Shown in pieces: positions 21,543 through 43,262 of a stretch of 64,000 bases of DNA. The stretch is from Haliclona indistincta (Eukaryota; Porifera; Demospongiae; Haplosclerida; Chalinidae). The stretch spans positions 8,162,391 to 8,226,390 of the forward strand of contig OZ024783.1 of NCBI GenBank assembly GCA_964017065.1. Direction: 5' to 3'. The notes beneath the pieces are model-generated. The model was not told the origin of the DNA and did no database searches. It saw nothing but the letters and a program-made list of their open reading frames with translations. Position 1 is the stretch's first letter, and each line of letters starts with the position of its first letter. Made by a program: the position numbers and the translations under genes.

Positions 21543-23653
21543 ATGGAAACTTGGAATCTGGAAAAGGTAGCAGAATATTTGCAAGACAAAGGATTAGCTG
21601 ATGATGCTATTGAGCTTCTAGTAGGTGAGCTAGCCCACGCACTGCTACTTACGTTTTAAGTGGAAGTTGATATAAGTCATTACCACAGATAATGAAGTAG
21701 CTGGAGACGATTTGCTACAACTGGTCGACGACCAACAAGAATTTCAACAGGTTATGCTCAAGTTAGCCTGCATGTGGCGGCTCCGATTGAAACGCATAAT
21801 AAAAGAGGTATTATATATACACGTATTGTATTGTATTGTCACACATCTGGTATAATTATATTGCTATAGTATCTGTCGACATCATCAACTGAAGAAACAG
21901 GAAGCTGTGCACAGGCAAGTTAATGGAAATGACATTATTCTTTTACTCATCCTATATTCCATACGATTCCATATAGAATACTGAAACCTGTGATGAAGTT
22001 GAAACTGTCAGTCTTTACTATTTTACTTGTAATGACATTCAAATATTTTCATAGCAGGAGCAGGAGCCAAGTTGTTATGAATCAAAAGATTGCTCTTTTG
22101 AAGAGGTTATAGAGTATAAAATATTGTACTTGCAATGTACAATTTTTCTCAGTTTGCAGAAGTTGCTGTTGAAGAGATAGCAGAGAATGTTGAAGTTGCT
22201 GCCATCATATCACTAGGGCAAGAAGACGCCGAAATACCACATCCTTTCCCTTTTCCTACTCACTATCGCTCAGATATTGAGATTGGCCTCAAACAGGGAG
22301 AAATGTCATCTCTTGCTTTCACAAAGTTCATGACAAAAATCGCTAACATAATGTTTTTGTACAAGCGTTATCCATTGAAGACCGATTACAAAAGTGTTGC
22401 TGAACAAGTTGTTGCCAAGTATCCATTTATGATTTCACCTCTACAGAACACTGTAAGATACTCTGTTAAAACAGCAAAGTTACAAATTGTATTATATTCA
22501 ATTTATAGGCACATATAGTGAAGAGCTTGCAAAGAAGATTTCAAGAATTTAGGAGAGATCATCCCACCACAAAAAATCAAGACGTTAAGTTTGCCTTTAA
22601 GTCTCCTCATGGCAAGAAGCGAAAGTGTGAAGCCGCTAGTGCTGATACTGGTGATTATGAAGATGCTGCATCATTCAGTCGTCACAATAAGTATGTTTGT
22701 TTAACAAGACATTAGAATTAAAATCCATTACAGTTTGACAATGACAAACTAATGATTAGTGTTATTGTAGATATCTTTGTGATGAGTTTAAGAAACGGCA
22801 GCCGAACATGCAGGCAGTGGACCAACTGATGAATATATCCTTTTTACAGCGGAAAAGTGATATAAAGTCAGTTGAGAGACCCATAACGGACATTCTTTGT
22901 AAATATCCTTTTTTACAAAATAAAGAACAGGTATGTATTTATAGCCATAGTGAATAGTTGCAATTGTATTGCTGGTACATTTTATAGCTAATTGGAGAGC
23001 TATGGCGATACTGTGGGAAGAAGGAAACAAAGAACACTAATATGACATCAAAGTGGAAGGACTTGTTCCCTAAGATTTTGTCGTATGCTAGTAGAGAGGC
23101 ATCAAAACCGGAAATAACATCTTTGTGTGCTACAATTAACAAACATCCACTGAAGGATTGGTCAGGTCAGCTGGTAAACTCTCAATACCATAATTAATTT
23201 TATTTTATTTTTTCAGATGATGTACTTAGTATCAAGATAATGTGCTTGATGATGCTGTTAGTTCCCGATCATAAAAGCAAAGTTTCAACTGATATACTCA
23301 TCAAAATAATTCCAGTAAGCTCATCACCTTATGAAGTGCAGTAAACCTTGATTTTATTATCATAGCCTTCTCTACACGTGGACACAGCTGCTGCTGGTAT
23401 AGGACATCCCACCCTTTTGGTAAAAGAGGTGCCTGGAGCTGTTGAAGTATTTTTGGTTTGTGAGGACCAGGTTCTAACAGGCTGTACTGGAATGGAGGCC
23501 CCTATTGCACTGCTAGCTGCTTACTATTCTTTCAACGTGAGCTACCCAAAGGGCACCGTTTCCTTCTTTACTGCTCTAGAGATCAAGCTTTGTGATCAAC
23601 TCAAAAGAAAATTTCCTGCAACCGTTTCAAACTTCATCATGGGCTTGAAGTGA
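21543..23653 (+). CDS. SAM-domain protein encoded by the transposon
   Basis: Eleven exons fit in phase: 21543-21624, 21689-21807, 21870-21914 (GC donor), 21977-22006, 22058-22105, 22153-22452, 22509-22690, 22771-22930, 22988-23165, 23217-23314 and 23366-23653, giving 509 residues. Exons 1-2 form a SAM domain (ETWNLEKVAEYLQDKGL through GDDLLQL). The middle has a basic stretch GKKRKC that may be a nuclear signal. The C-terminal part (VFLVCEDQVL, AAYYSFNVSYPKGT) matches my memory of predicted 'SAM domain-containing protein 3-like' genes common in fish and cnidarians. Such genes are probably transposon companions. A role as a transposition partner or DNA-binding cofactor is inference. Exons 4 and 5 are the least certain. 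Confidence 0.8.
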
Positions 23654-23761
23654 CAAAACTTAACTCATAATGTATACTCCTGAGTCTTCGGTCCTGTAAC
23701 TCGTGACATTTCTCTTTCTTTCTTTCCAAACTATGCTAAAACTATTTATAATACTGTGTCT

Positions 23762-23879
23762 ATTCATAGTCTATGCTATAGCGCTAAAACATTGTTTGAG
23801 ACGTCATAATGACGTAAACACGCGGTGGACATTCTGATTGGACAATATTGTTTACGCGCGCATTTGCAGCTGTAGCAAA
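23762..23879 (+). promoter_or_regulatory. Probable promoter of transposon accessory gene 2
   Basis: Just upstream of the ATG at 23880 lie GACGTCAT and ATGACGTAAA, which resemble ATF/CREB sites, and an inverted CCAAT box (GATTGGAC). No TATA box was seen. Assignment rests on position and motif clustering only. Confidence 0.4.
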
Positions 23880-25086
23880 ATGGACGGTAGAACTTTTGCT
23901 CCTCGTACAACAACTATGTTAAAGCGCGTAGAATATGACTAGTTGTTTCAACAAAACTTTAATTTGAGGTGAAGTGAGACTAACTTCGATAAATTTGTTA
24001 TAATTATATTGTAATGTTGACATTTGTATATTTGCAGATAACCGGTGGTGGCTCTAGCAAGGAAGCAAATTTGAGAATAAAGATGTCTACCGTACTTACC
24101 GTGACTGAATTAGGTTAGGTACTATATATTCTGTTCTTCTTTGTCTCTGTTGATAGCATGGTAGGAGGCATGGTTGATATTGTGTTTATGGTGACTGCGT
24201 TTCAAGCTTGCATGTGTTGAAATAGCTATTGTCACTTACAAAATACTCAGCTAGGCTGTGTGTAAAAAATTGCAATTGAACTAGTAGTTTGCATAAAGCT
24301 CTGATACTTGTAACTTGTAACCTTTTTAATCTCAAATTTCAATCTGCGACTTACAGCTACTTGACTTGTAGTGCTAGTAGTGCTTGTAGTGCTGTGTTTG
24401 TGCTAGTAACTTTGTTGTCTTTGTGTTTGTGTCCATTGTTGTCGAACTCAATGTGCATGCGTTGAGCCGTTTATTTTGGCTTTGTAAGACAACAGACTTG
24501 CAATTTATGGTAACTTGTGTAGTAAATTGTGTTGCCATTCTCCTATTTGGTTGCATTGAGAGAAAGTGGTAGATTTCTTTATTGCTACTCTATCATCCCT
24601 ATTTTGCTTTTGTTCATATTAATTTTGATGCAATACTAAGTTTATTTTGATCATTTATCCTTTTTAATAGAGGCAAACAAAAGCATCTGCTGTATGCTAT
24701 GCTGTATGTATGTATGCTGTCTCCCTTGTCGTACTCTCCTGTTACTGTGATTGTGTTAAACTGGTAAGCGCTCACTCACCCACCTACTCACTTACCATCT
24801 CAATCTCTCTTTCTCTCTCCCTCTCATCAGTGCGACAGAAGAAGTTTACCAGTATGGCTCTGAATGTTGTTAATACCCTCAACATGGGAGATTTGATTGT
24901 GTTGAACTGGTAAGCGCTCACTCACCCACATACTCGATTACTTACCAGTATCATGCTGTTAGTCTGTTTCATGTGTCTTTGCTGTTAGCCTGTTTCACTT
25001 ATCACATAGTTGTCGCAACTATAATGTATTGACAGGTTCTGTTCCATCAACTCAAGTTCTGCCGGTGACTGTGGAACGATTGTAGA
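23880..25086 (+). CDS. Transposon accessory gene 2, small basic protein
   Basis: Exons 23880-23927, 24038-24113, 24831-24909 and a last exon starting at about 25010 and ending with TAG at 25086 fit in phase. They encode about 93 residues beginning MDGRTFAPRTTTMLKR, continuing TVTELVRQKKFTSMALNVVN and ending near QVLPVTVERL. I do not recognise a domain. The last exon is repeated twice downstream with small changes, and a separate terminal-like exon (about 26622-26670) encodes VSDIQFNGDKFASGDL. Several alternative 3' ends therefore seem possible. Intron phases and good splice sites are the evidence; expression is unverified. Confidence 0.5.
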
Positions 25087-26671
25087 AAGCATCGTGTGTG
25101 TGTCTCTCGAGCCATTGTGTGTTTGTGTGTCTCTCTATAGAAAGATTTTTGTTGTATGTGTCTCATAGTATGTGTCTCACATGTTCTTACCTGTTATAGA
25201 GTGTAAAGTCTCCTGTTTTGATTTTCTGTTATTTGAAAGTCTTCTCAACTTGTGTAATGTATCTCTTATGCAGGCTACAGTGACATACTTGGTCTAGCTA
25301 CTGTTTTAAAGCTATTTAAACAGGTAAATTATAATTATTGAGATACATATCTATTTTCTCTCGTCCCATACAGTTGTCGCAAATATGGTGTATTGACAGG
25401 CTCTGTTCTGTCAACTCAAGTTCCACGGTGACTGCTATGTACTACAGGTACGTGGGCATTATGTATCTGTGTAGAAAGCATCTGTCTGTCATGTGTCGCC
25501 TGTCTGTTGAGAGCATCATGTGTGTCTTCCTTTAGAGCATCAAGCGTGTTTTAGTGTATTGTGTGTGTGTGTGTGCATGCATATGTAGGAGAGTATGCGT
25601 GTGTCTGTGAAGAGAATCATGTGCTGTATTAGTTTGGAGAGCGTTGTGTGTATCTCTTTGTGTTTGTGTGTGTCTCTTTAGAATGTTGTATGTGTCTCTG
25701 TGGAGCACATCAAATGTTCTTGCCTGTTCTAGGGTGTAAAGTCTCCCGTTGTTATTTCAAAGTATTCTCAACTTGTGTCACTATAATTGTGTATCTCTTA
25801 TGCAGGTTTCAGAGACACACACTAGCATGGTCTTAGTGGTCTACTGTTTTAAATAAACAGGTAATTTGTAATATTGAGATACATATCTATTTTCTCTATT
25901 CCCATACAGTTGTCGCAAATATGGTGTATTGACAGGCTCTGTTCTGTCAACTCAAGTTCCACGGTGACTGCTATGTACTACAGGTACGTGGGCATTGTGT
26001 GTTCATGTGCGTCTGTAGAAAGCAATTGTGTGTGTCACTCACCGTGTGTCTCTGTGGAAATCAAGCTTTGTGTGTGTGTCCATAGATACCATAATTATTG
26101 CCTCTGGACTGGGATTTTGCCCTTAGTTACAAGCATGGTTACGGTGAATTTGTCCTTGGTCATGGCATGGTTACAGTACTAGCTAATACAAAAACTGCCT
26201 GAATCAAACGCTTCTTGTGACGAGATAACGCTTTGTCTGCATACAGATTATAGCCTACATCACATTCGAATCATCCAACAGTAGCCCCAAGGTATCAAAT
26301 TGATTCGTATATTCATCGTGTTGCATCCAGAGGTACACAAAAATGGTCACTAGCGAGAGCGTATCACATGGGCATGGGCATTGTGTGTTTGTGTGTGTGT
26401 CTCTGTAGAAAGCATCGTGTGTTGTGTGTGTCTCTATAGAAGACATCACGTGTCTGTAGAAAGCATCTTGTGTGTCTCTCTCCGTATGTTTCGATCTACT
26501 TGGTGTTTGTGTGCGTCTCAACATGTAGAAAGTATTGTGTATTGTGTATCTCTGTGGAGCACATCAAATGTAAACGTCTCCTTATTACTTTTAACTATAA
26601 CTATTCAATCTCTTATGCAGGTTTCAGATATTCAATTCAATGGTGACAAGTTTGCCTCCGGTGATCTATAA
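25010..26671 (+). repeat. Tandem array of alternative last exons, ~536-bp unit
   Basis: The exon word 'ttgtcgcaaatatggtgtat' with flanking 'attgagatacatatctattt' occurs at about 25337 and 25873 (period about 536 bp), with a diverged first copy at 25010. In frame the copies encode YNVLTGSVPSTQV, then YGVLTGSVLSTQV twice, each followed by a stop. A second repeated exon-like block, after TATGCAG acceptors at 25274, 25806 and 26622, accompanies each unit. GTGTG-rich spacers separate them. Confidence 0.65.
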
Positions 26672-26782
26672 AAGAGAACAGAAGATGATAGCAATAGTGT
26701 CACTATAATTATGACAGAACTAACAATAATTACCGTGTGCTGTTTTCTTTTAAAAGAATAATTTGTAAAATCTTGACTCTAC

Positions 26783-26915
26783 AATGTGTGAAAACCACGC
26801 GTTTTAATTGTGTGAAATGAAAGCGTGTGAAAACCACGCATGTTTTTGTGTGCGTATAGTTGCATCGAGATCACACGCATTTTTGTGTGAAAAGCACACA
26901 TCATTTTTTACAGTG
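26783..26915 (-). repeat. Right terminal and subterminal repeats of the transposon
   Basis: Motifs 'gtgtgaaaaccacgcg', 'gcgtgtgaaaaccacgca' and 'gtgtgaaaagcacaca' lead into the terminal inverted repeat, which ends TTTTTTACAGTG at 26915. They mirror the motif cluster of the left end. Confidence 0.75.
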
Positions 26916-26917
26916 TA

Positions 26918-29480
26918 TGCATCATGTGTGTGTCTCAATCCATGCTCATTGGAATGGATCTGAACACACACTTTTAAATTAATATTATTAGGATCAGCTT
27001 TTATTGATGGTTAGGTATATAGTCATCAGAATCGGTCTTTCCTCTCTTTTGATTCATCTCTTGATCAAGACATTAATTCTTTATTTTTTAATAACAGTGA
27101 CACTCTCGGCTGCTCTTATGTATCTTCTCAACTGCGACAATAGCTCCTACAATGTCTGCTTCCAACTGGTAACTTCTTTTCTCGTTCTTATTTAATTGAC
27201 CAAGATTTAAACAAGAGCAACTGCTGAAATTGTCACTCTTTGATTCTTTGTCTCTCTCTTCACCCATCCTGACACTTACAGCTTTGATAACAGTATTCTC
27301 TGCTCATTCTCTCTTTCTTTGAGTAATACCTTGTGTCAGCACTTGATTAATCCAACCAACAGCTAAACCAGTTATCTCTGACTTGAAGACCAACAATGTA
27401 TATCTCTGACATCACAACACTAGATGTCCATAACCCTGCTTGTAAATTCGATTAAATCATACATGTCTTATGCTCATTTCTTCTCACAATCAAAACCGTC
27501 CTAGTTGAACTACCAAAACTCGATTTGCAGCATCCTATCAACCATTATATTCACTATTATTTCGAGAGCCAATTTCTTCCACTTGACCCATGATCACGAG
27601 CATATAGCATGTAGTGTCTGCTACAACACTTCTCTCTCACTATCTATCTTTTTTGATCTCAACTGAGATCAGCTGCTTTAATTCTTAGTTTATTATTAGA
27701 TGCATATTATCATCATCACTATGCATCATGTGTGTGTCTCAATCCATGCTCATTGGAATGGATCTGAATACACACTTTAAAATTAATATTATTAGATCCA
27801 TAAGGATCAGCTTTTATTGATGACTATATGTTATCGTGGTTATATAGGTAGTCATTGGAATCACTCTTTCCTCTCTCTTTGATCCATTCATGGATCAAAA
27901 CATTAATTCTCTATTTTTTATGATAGTGACACTCTCAGTTGCTCTTATCTTCTCTAGTGTGATGATGTGCTCTTACATCATCCACTCTTGACTTCTCGTT
28001 TCTTATCTCATCCTTATTCAACCGACCACAATCAGAACAAGAGCAACTGCTGAAATTGTCACTCAATCTTCTTTGTCTCTCTCTCTCTTCACACATCAAG
28101 CTGCTGCCTGACACTGCTTTGAGAAAGCATTCTCTGCTCATTGCTACTCTAGTCATGTTCTCTCCTTCTTTGTGTCAGCACTTGATTAATCCAAACAACA
28201 GCTGAAATAGTTATCTGGATTATAGTTCCTCCTTTATGCTGTTGTTGCTTCCTCTAGCTATACTTCATCTTTACTTCCAATTTCGCTGTGAAACAATGAT
28301 AAGGACGACTTTTATTATGGTCAGGTGACCATCGCTCTTACCTCTTTCTTTAATTCAACTCTAGATCAGGAGATTAATTCTTTATTAGACAGTAACACTC
28401 AGTTACTCGACACATTCACTCTTTCTTTTCTCATTCTTATTCAACTGACCGAGATCTAACCAAGAGCCACAGCTGAAACTGTCACTCATTCTTTCTTTGT
28501 CTCTCTCCTTACCCATCAAGCTGCTGCATGACACAGCTTTGAAAAAAGCATTCTATGCTCGTTGCAACTGTTCTCTCTTTCTTTGTGTAATACCTTGTGT
28601 CAGCATTTGATTAATCCAACCAACAGCTAAACCAGTTATCTCTGACATGAAGACCAACAATGTATATCTCTGACATCACAACACTAGATGTCCATAACTC
28701 TGCTTGTAACATTGATTAAAACATGCATGTCTTATGCTCATTTCTTCTCACAATCAAAACCTTCCTAGTTGAACTACCAAAACTCGATTTTCAGCATACT
28801 ATCAACCATTATATTCACTATTATTTCGAGAGCCGATTTCTTCCACTTGACCCATGATCACAAGCATATAGCATGTAGTGTCTGCTACAACACTTCTCTC
28901 TCACCATCTATCTTTGATCTCAACTGAGATCAGCTGCTTTAATTCTTCGAAGACCAGTGTGTATTAGATGCATATTATTATCATCACTATGCATCATGTG
29001 TGTGTCTCAATCCATGCTCATTGGGATGGATCTGAATACACACTTTTAAATTAATATTATTAGATCCATAAGGATCAGCTTTTATTGATGACTATCATGG
29101 TTAGGTAGTCATCGGAATCACTCTCTTTGATCCATCCCTGGATCAAAACATTAATTCTTAATTTTTATGATAGTGACACTCTCAGTTGCTCAAGTGCGAT
29201 GATGTGCTCTTACATCATCCACTCTTGACTATTCATTTCTTCTCTCATCCTCATTCAACTGACCGCTATGAAAACAAGAGCAACTGCTGAAACTCACTCA
29301 TTATTTCTTTGTCTCTCTCTTCACCAATCAAGCTGTTGCCTGACACTTACAGCTTTGTCAAAAGCATTCTCTGCTCATTGCTACTTTAGTCTTGTTCTCT
29401 CTTTCTTGTGTCAGCACTTGATTAATCTAACCAACAGTATTATAATTCCTCCTTTATGCTGTTGTTGATTTCTTTATCTT
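26918..29480 (+). repeat. Host tandem repeat, remaining copies
   Basis: The sequence resumes the split copy at 26918 ('tgcatcatgtgtgtgtctca') and contains two further copies whose corresponding TA sites are at 27720 and 28988. Successive units are about 0.8 and 1.27 kb long after removing the transposon, so they differ by indels. They are C/T-rich ('tctctctctt') and carry recurring words such as 'ggatcagcttttattgatg' and 'gctgctttaattctt'. No open frame is conserved across copies. Confidence 0.8.
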
Positions 29481-32400
29481 CATCTTTACTTCCAGTTTCG
29501 CTATGGAACAATCCATAACCATCTCTTGCTTTCTATACCTTGTATTTGTATGTTAGTAAGCATGCTCAAGCTTCTAATATCAAAAGTCACCATTACTCAA
29601 GTCAGCTCCTAATCTTCTCAAAGCTGAATTCAACAAAAAGTTCAAACAGGTCAGCATAGCTTTCCCTCTCTCTTTACCAAATTTTTGATCTTTATTGAGA
29701 TAGTACTACCACTGCTTATAGTGAGGTCCTAATCTTCTCAAAACTGAACCTTTCTCAGGCTTGATCAAAATCAACAAAGAGTTCAAACAGGTCAGCATAG
29801 ATGTTTGTCCTCTTCACTTTCCCTCTCTATTTACCAAGTTTGTTCATCTCTTGGTAGAGAACTAGCAAGGATAACACCACCACTATGGTATTGTTGTGCC
29901 TTGTATTATAGAGATCTCACCTCCACCTGGTTAGCAGCATCTGGTATAGTACATGTAGCTTACCCATCATTGACAAAAGAAACGATCTCTACTGGTGAGT
30001 ACATGTATATGCATACAGGCATTAGAAATCACTAAGTTACTTATTTCTCTTTTTGCTCACAGAAGGCAGTAAACAGTAACTCTACAGTAAATTCTGATAA
30101 TTATAGTTACATAACTGAAGAGACTAGCTAACTAAGCATGAGACCAGCTCCTGTCCAGCCCAATCACATGCTAGCCTATAGGAACCAGTGTATCGGCCCA
30201 TTTTCAAGAGAATAAAAACTAATGACTCTCATGAAGACAGTGATGTTTACCTGCAAAGAAAGGTGTGTGTCTGTCATATTTACAGTAACTTGCACTTCAA
30301 ATTGTGATTACCAAACACAGACCAAACACAATGCTTATTTGCATTGCTTGTGTATCATACGTCAACTTGGCAAATTCAGGGGGTTACTGGGTGCTTCAGC
30401 CCCCCAACGGGCAAACAGAAGTGAAATTTGTATTTAGACAAAGAATTTCAAAGTATGTAGGCTGCTACTACTACTGCATTACAGCACTCACTTTCAGCTT
30501 CCATGAGCAAGGGTGGTTGTAGGGATGATCGCGTATGTGCAAAGATCACTTAAGATACATACTCATGAATATTAATTAGCAAAAATTTCGTTCCGGCCTG
30601 CTTATTACTCCCTTTCTCCCATCCTGTAACCCCTGTACGTACAGAAGAGTTTTGATAATCTGGACATGCACTGGGTGTCCTCATATCATGAGTGCATCAG
30701 GCGTTCCTATGTGACAAATATGTATCATTGCGAGGTGTTACACATTTTAGAGGTCCAGTTTAGCAAGATTTTATTGTATACATAATTTCTAGTGCACTTA
30801 ATATACCTTCACTTTTAACATGCTTTACCAAGTAAGAAAAAACTACCAATTTCTTTCTGTGCACGTACTGTGGTACTTGCTCCCGAAGATTATAGGACCA
30901 AATTTTGAGTACTTAAAAGCACTCTGGGCAGGTAGTTGGCTCTGTTTGACCTCGGCTTAAAGTCGTCTAAGCAATAACATTTTGAGATCAGCATACTGTA
31001 CTGTGTGTGTGCTATAGCTATGTCTTGTGATTTACATCTCGACCTCGAGCAACAACACTGTTCTATTTGTTGGAATCATAATTGACTGTCCTTCATGTTT
31101 AGGTGTCGCGTTCCATGGTATCTCTCAAGGTCGACAACGTCATATTCAAATCAGAAGTAAGTTGTCAAAACTATGAATGTTCATTATGATTGATTCCCCA
31201 AAATAATACTAGAAACGTACATTGTACCATAGGAATTTACCTACAATTTAATATGCTTCAAACAGGAGTATATAATTTATGTAGAAGCTAATAGTGTCCA
31301 ACTTGGTTTTAGCGAAAAATAAAGTCTGCCACATGCCCAGCTAAACCTTCCTTACAAGGAACCTTCATTCCCTATAAGGAAGGTTTTTGATGACCGCTAA
31401 GACAGCAATCATTGCTCTGGCTTGACACTCATTTGTTTTAGTTGAAATGAGCAGAACGGACCATGGATGAATATAAAGGTAGGAAATGGTGAGCCATAAT
31501 TCGCAAAGAAAGGCCCAAGTAGCAACAGTGCACGGCTAACTTTATTTAGTCTCATTACCACCCGCGATACGAGAGTAAAACGCTTTCCCTTATATGCTAC
31601 TTCAAAATAAGCATGTGCCTGTAAACATTGAGGTTTCTAGTTAGAACACCACAGACACTTGTACTCTATATGATTGTTACTATGTACTCTCATCAAAGTG
31701 ATCTTTTGTCTTTTAGAGATACTAATGACCTTTAACCACACTGTTATGATTGATCAACTGATCTATGACATGGTTGTGAAGTGAAGACACCTTTCACTCG
31801 CTGGATGGATTCTCTAAAGCAATTGCACTTCAAGAACTTTTAGTGCGAGGACCTCTCACTGAGAACCTAATAAATTATATTATAGTGCATTGTTAGATGG
31901 TCCAGTATGTATTGTACTAGTTAAAAATTATTGTCTTGCATAGTTCAAGTGCCGGCCTTATGTGTACTTTACAATTACTGTTAGTGCAGTGCCTTGGTAA
32001 TATTTTCTTTAGTTATGAACTTGTTATTATATTTTCCTATGGTAACATTAGTATGTCTAAATGGATTATTCCATGCCAGTTGCATAGTCCATTGTAACCA
32101 AAGAAATCAGTATAGAAGCTATCCACTGAGTACCAGCGATTGTGTGTGGTCAGAAAGCTACGTAGTTGCTCCAGCTAATGAGGACCCCAAGGCACATATT
32201 CCTCATCCTGATAAACTGATCCTGCTCCTGACACTGTCGGTGTATTGAGATTACAATCTTCTACAACCAGGTAGTCTCCCTCTTGTAGAAAGTTAGTTCC
32301 TGCCGCTGATCGACCGCGACGCTGCTAAATACATACAGCCACGACCACACCTGCGTACTCTTGATGATGGAAATCACCAGCGATTGTCAACTTTTAATTG

Positions 32401-32848
32401 TTTGGCAGCTGGAACAAGCTCCACCCAGTGTACTGTTTGGCAAATGACCTCTTTTTACATCTCTGTTCATGGAATCCCTTAATATTATTGTCAAAAATCT
32501 GCTGTTGGAGTGAAAGCTGCACAGCTAACATACATTCAGGTCCACATCACCTTGTAGCTGACCAGCTTGCACAACATAAGCGTCATTGTAGTAGTCAAAT
32601 TTACAATCAATGCATGCATTCACCCTCTTGCCTCCAATAAATACATGTTTAAGCCCATTGGAAATATATCCTGCATAGTAAAGTCTTCAGTGGTAAAGTG
32701 AGAGCAGTGCAAATTTCCTGTTTAAAAACATGTTAACTACACAGGTAGAATGTGACAGCATTTAATGTTTAATGTTAAAAATAATCATTATCATACAAAA
32801 CCAAATAATTACGGTTAAGTCAAGTCAGTTATAGGTTTAGTTTTTTTG
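29481..32848. other. No firm gene; one coding-like stretch on the minus strand
   Basis: Two copies of 'gttcaaacaggtcagcatag' (29640, 29780) show further small duplications. On the minus strand, 32324 to 32175 is an open stretch of about 50 codons with a coding-like composition (LVVEDCNLNTPTVSG, YVPWGPH). It lies between in-frame stops, has no ATG, and continues upstream (about 32380-32325) across a TAG. It may be a decayed gene or an exon. Elsewhere no convincing exon was found. Confidence 0.35.
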
Positions 32849-42105
<9,257 letters not shown>

Positions 42106-42647
42106 CTGTGGAAATATTGAGAAAATGTGACTGGTAAGTTAGTAGAAATCAAACTTCAAGTTGGACAATTATTATGATTACTCCAAGAGTTGGCCCCGCA
42201 AAGAGAGAAAGAGAAAGAGACAAAGACCCCTAGCTAGCAAAAAGTCATGACATAGGCGGCACATTGCCACTGATTTGTGAGTGTTAACGTTATTATCAAT
42301 AAAAAGAAAAGAATGGAACTACGCACTAATGCAATTTTGAGTGCTCTAATATACAATATATGTACAAGCAGTATGTTATAGTAAGCTTGATAGCTTTGTT
42401 TTCTAAAGTGATATAGTAAGCTTGATAGCTTTGCTGTCTAAAGTGATATAGTAAGCTTGATAGCTTTGTTTTCTAAAGTGATATAGTAAGCTTGATAGCT
42501 TTGTTTTCTAAAGTGATATAGTAAGCTTGATATAGCCTTGTTTTCTTAAGCTTAATTGATAGCTTTGTTTTTTAAAGTGATATAGTAAGCTTGGTGGCCT
42601 TGTTTTCTAAAGTGATATAGTAAGCTTGATAGCCTTGTTTTCTAAGT

Positions 42648-43262
42648 ATAGGCTAGAGACCGAGGCCTAGGGATCTATGTGGTATAGAAACCCGAGGAAG
42701 CCATATAGAACCCGAGCGTAGCACGAGGGTTCCATGGCTTCCTCGGGTTTCTATACCACGTAGATCCCTAGGCCTCGGTCTCTAACCGGCTTAGAGTATG
42801 GCAACCGTTGCTATCCAACAAGGAATTTTCGACGCTGCGCAAATGTTTTGTGAAGAAAACGGCCATACTTTAGCGATGGGAAACACAGGCGAGTTTAGCT
42901 AGAGTATGTTGCTAAACAGTTTTCCATGTCTTGTTACACCTTGCTGGTACTCTGTCTCGTCTCCTACCGTCCTTTCGCCATCGCTTTCGCGTGCTTTTTC
43001 ATGCAACAAGAAGTTTGTCTCTAGAACTCACTCACACTCACACGCGTACAAGTCTCACATCACGTGTTCTTGTAATAACAATTTTTATGGCTTACTCTCA
43101 CTAAGCAAACTGAGGTCTATCTGTTCGCGGAAGGACTCTATTTGTTCGCAGAAGGACTCTATCTGTTCGCGGATGGACTCTATCCGTTCGCGGATGGTCT
43201 CTACAGCAAATAGATCCTCGGATCTAATAAATCTGATTGGTCAATAACATTGAGCTATACTC
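42648..43262 (+). mobile_element. Palindrome-headed element, family A, copy 2
   Basis: Inserted in a minisatellite unit ('ttttcta' left, 'gtgatatag' right), this copy shows clean ends. It opens with the palindrome GAGACCGAGGCCTAGGGATC with its inverse (42648-42790) and closes with 'cattgagctatactc'. It matches 3608-4225 throughout, including 'tttcgacgctgcgcaaa' and a triplicated 'ctatctgttcgcggatggac'-like block at about 43118-43200. No coding sequence. Confidence 0.7.

Larger units (their letters stand above)
14952..26915. mobile_element. 11.96-kb DNA transposon, CACTG termini, TA target duplication
   Basis: The left end reads CACTGCAAAAAATGGTCTGT and the reverse complement of the right end reads CACTGTAAAAAATGATGTGT. 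The TIR extends to about 31 bp with four mismatches. TA lies directly outside both ends (14950-14951, 26916-26917). Two uninterrupted copies of the target repeat (TA at 27720-27721 and 28988-28989) carry the same flanking words joined through a single TA, so they serve as empty sites. Subterminal regions are rich in GTGTGAAAA and CACAC motifs in both orientations, as in CACTA-type elements. It contains four spliced genes, described separately. CACTG ends with a 2-bp TA duplication point to the CMC (CACTA/Mirage/Chapaev) group; this is inference from known families. Confidence 0.9.

Noticed and set aside
26255..26524. Minus-strand 89-residue open frame
   Set aside because: It derives from GTGTG-rich spacer sequence of the transposon's repeat array and has low complexity.
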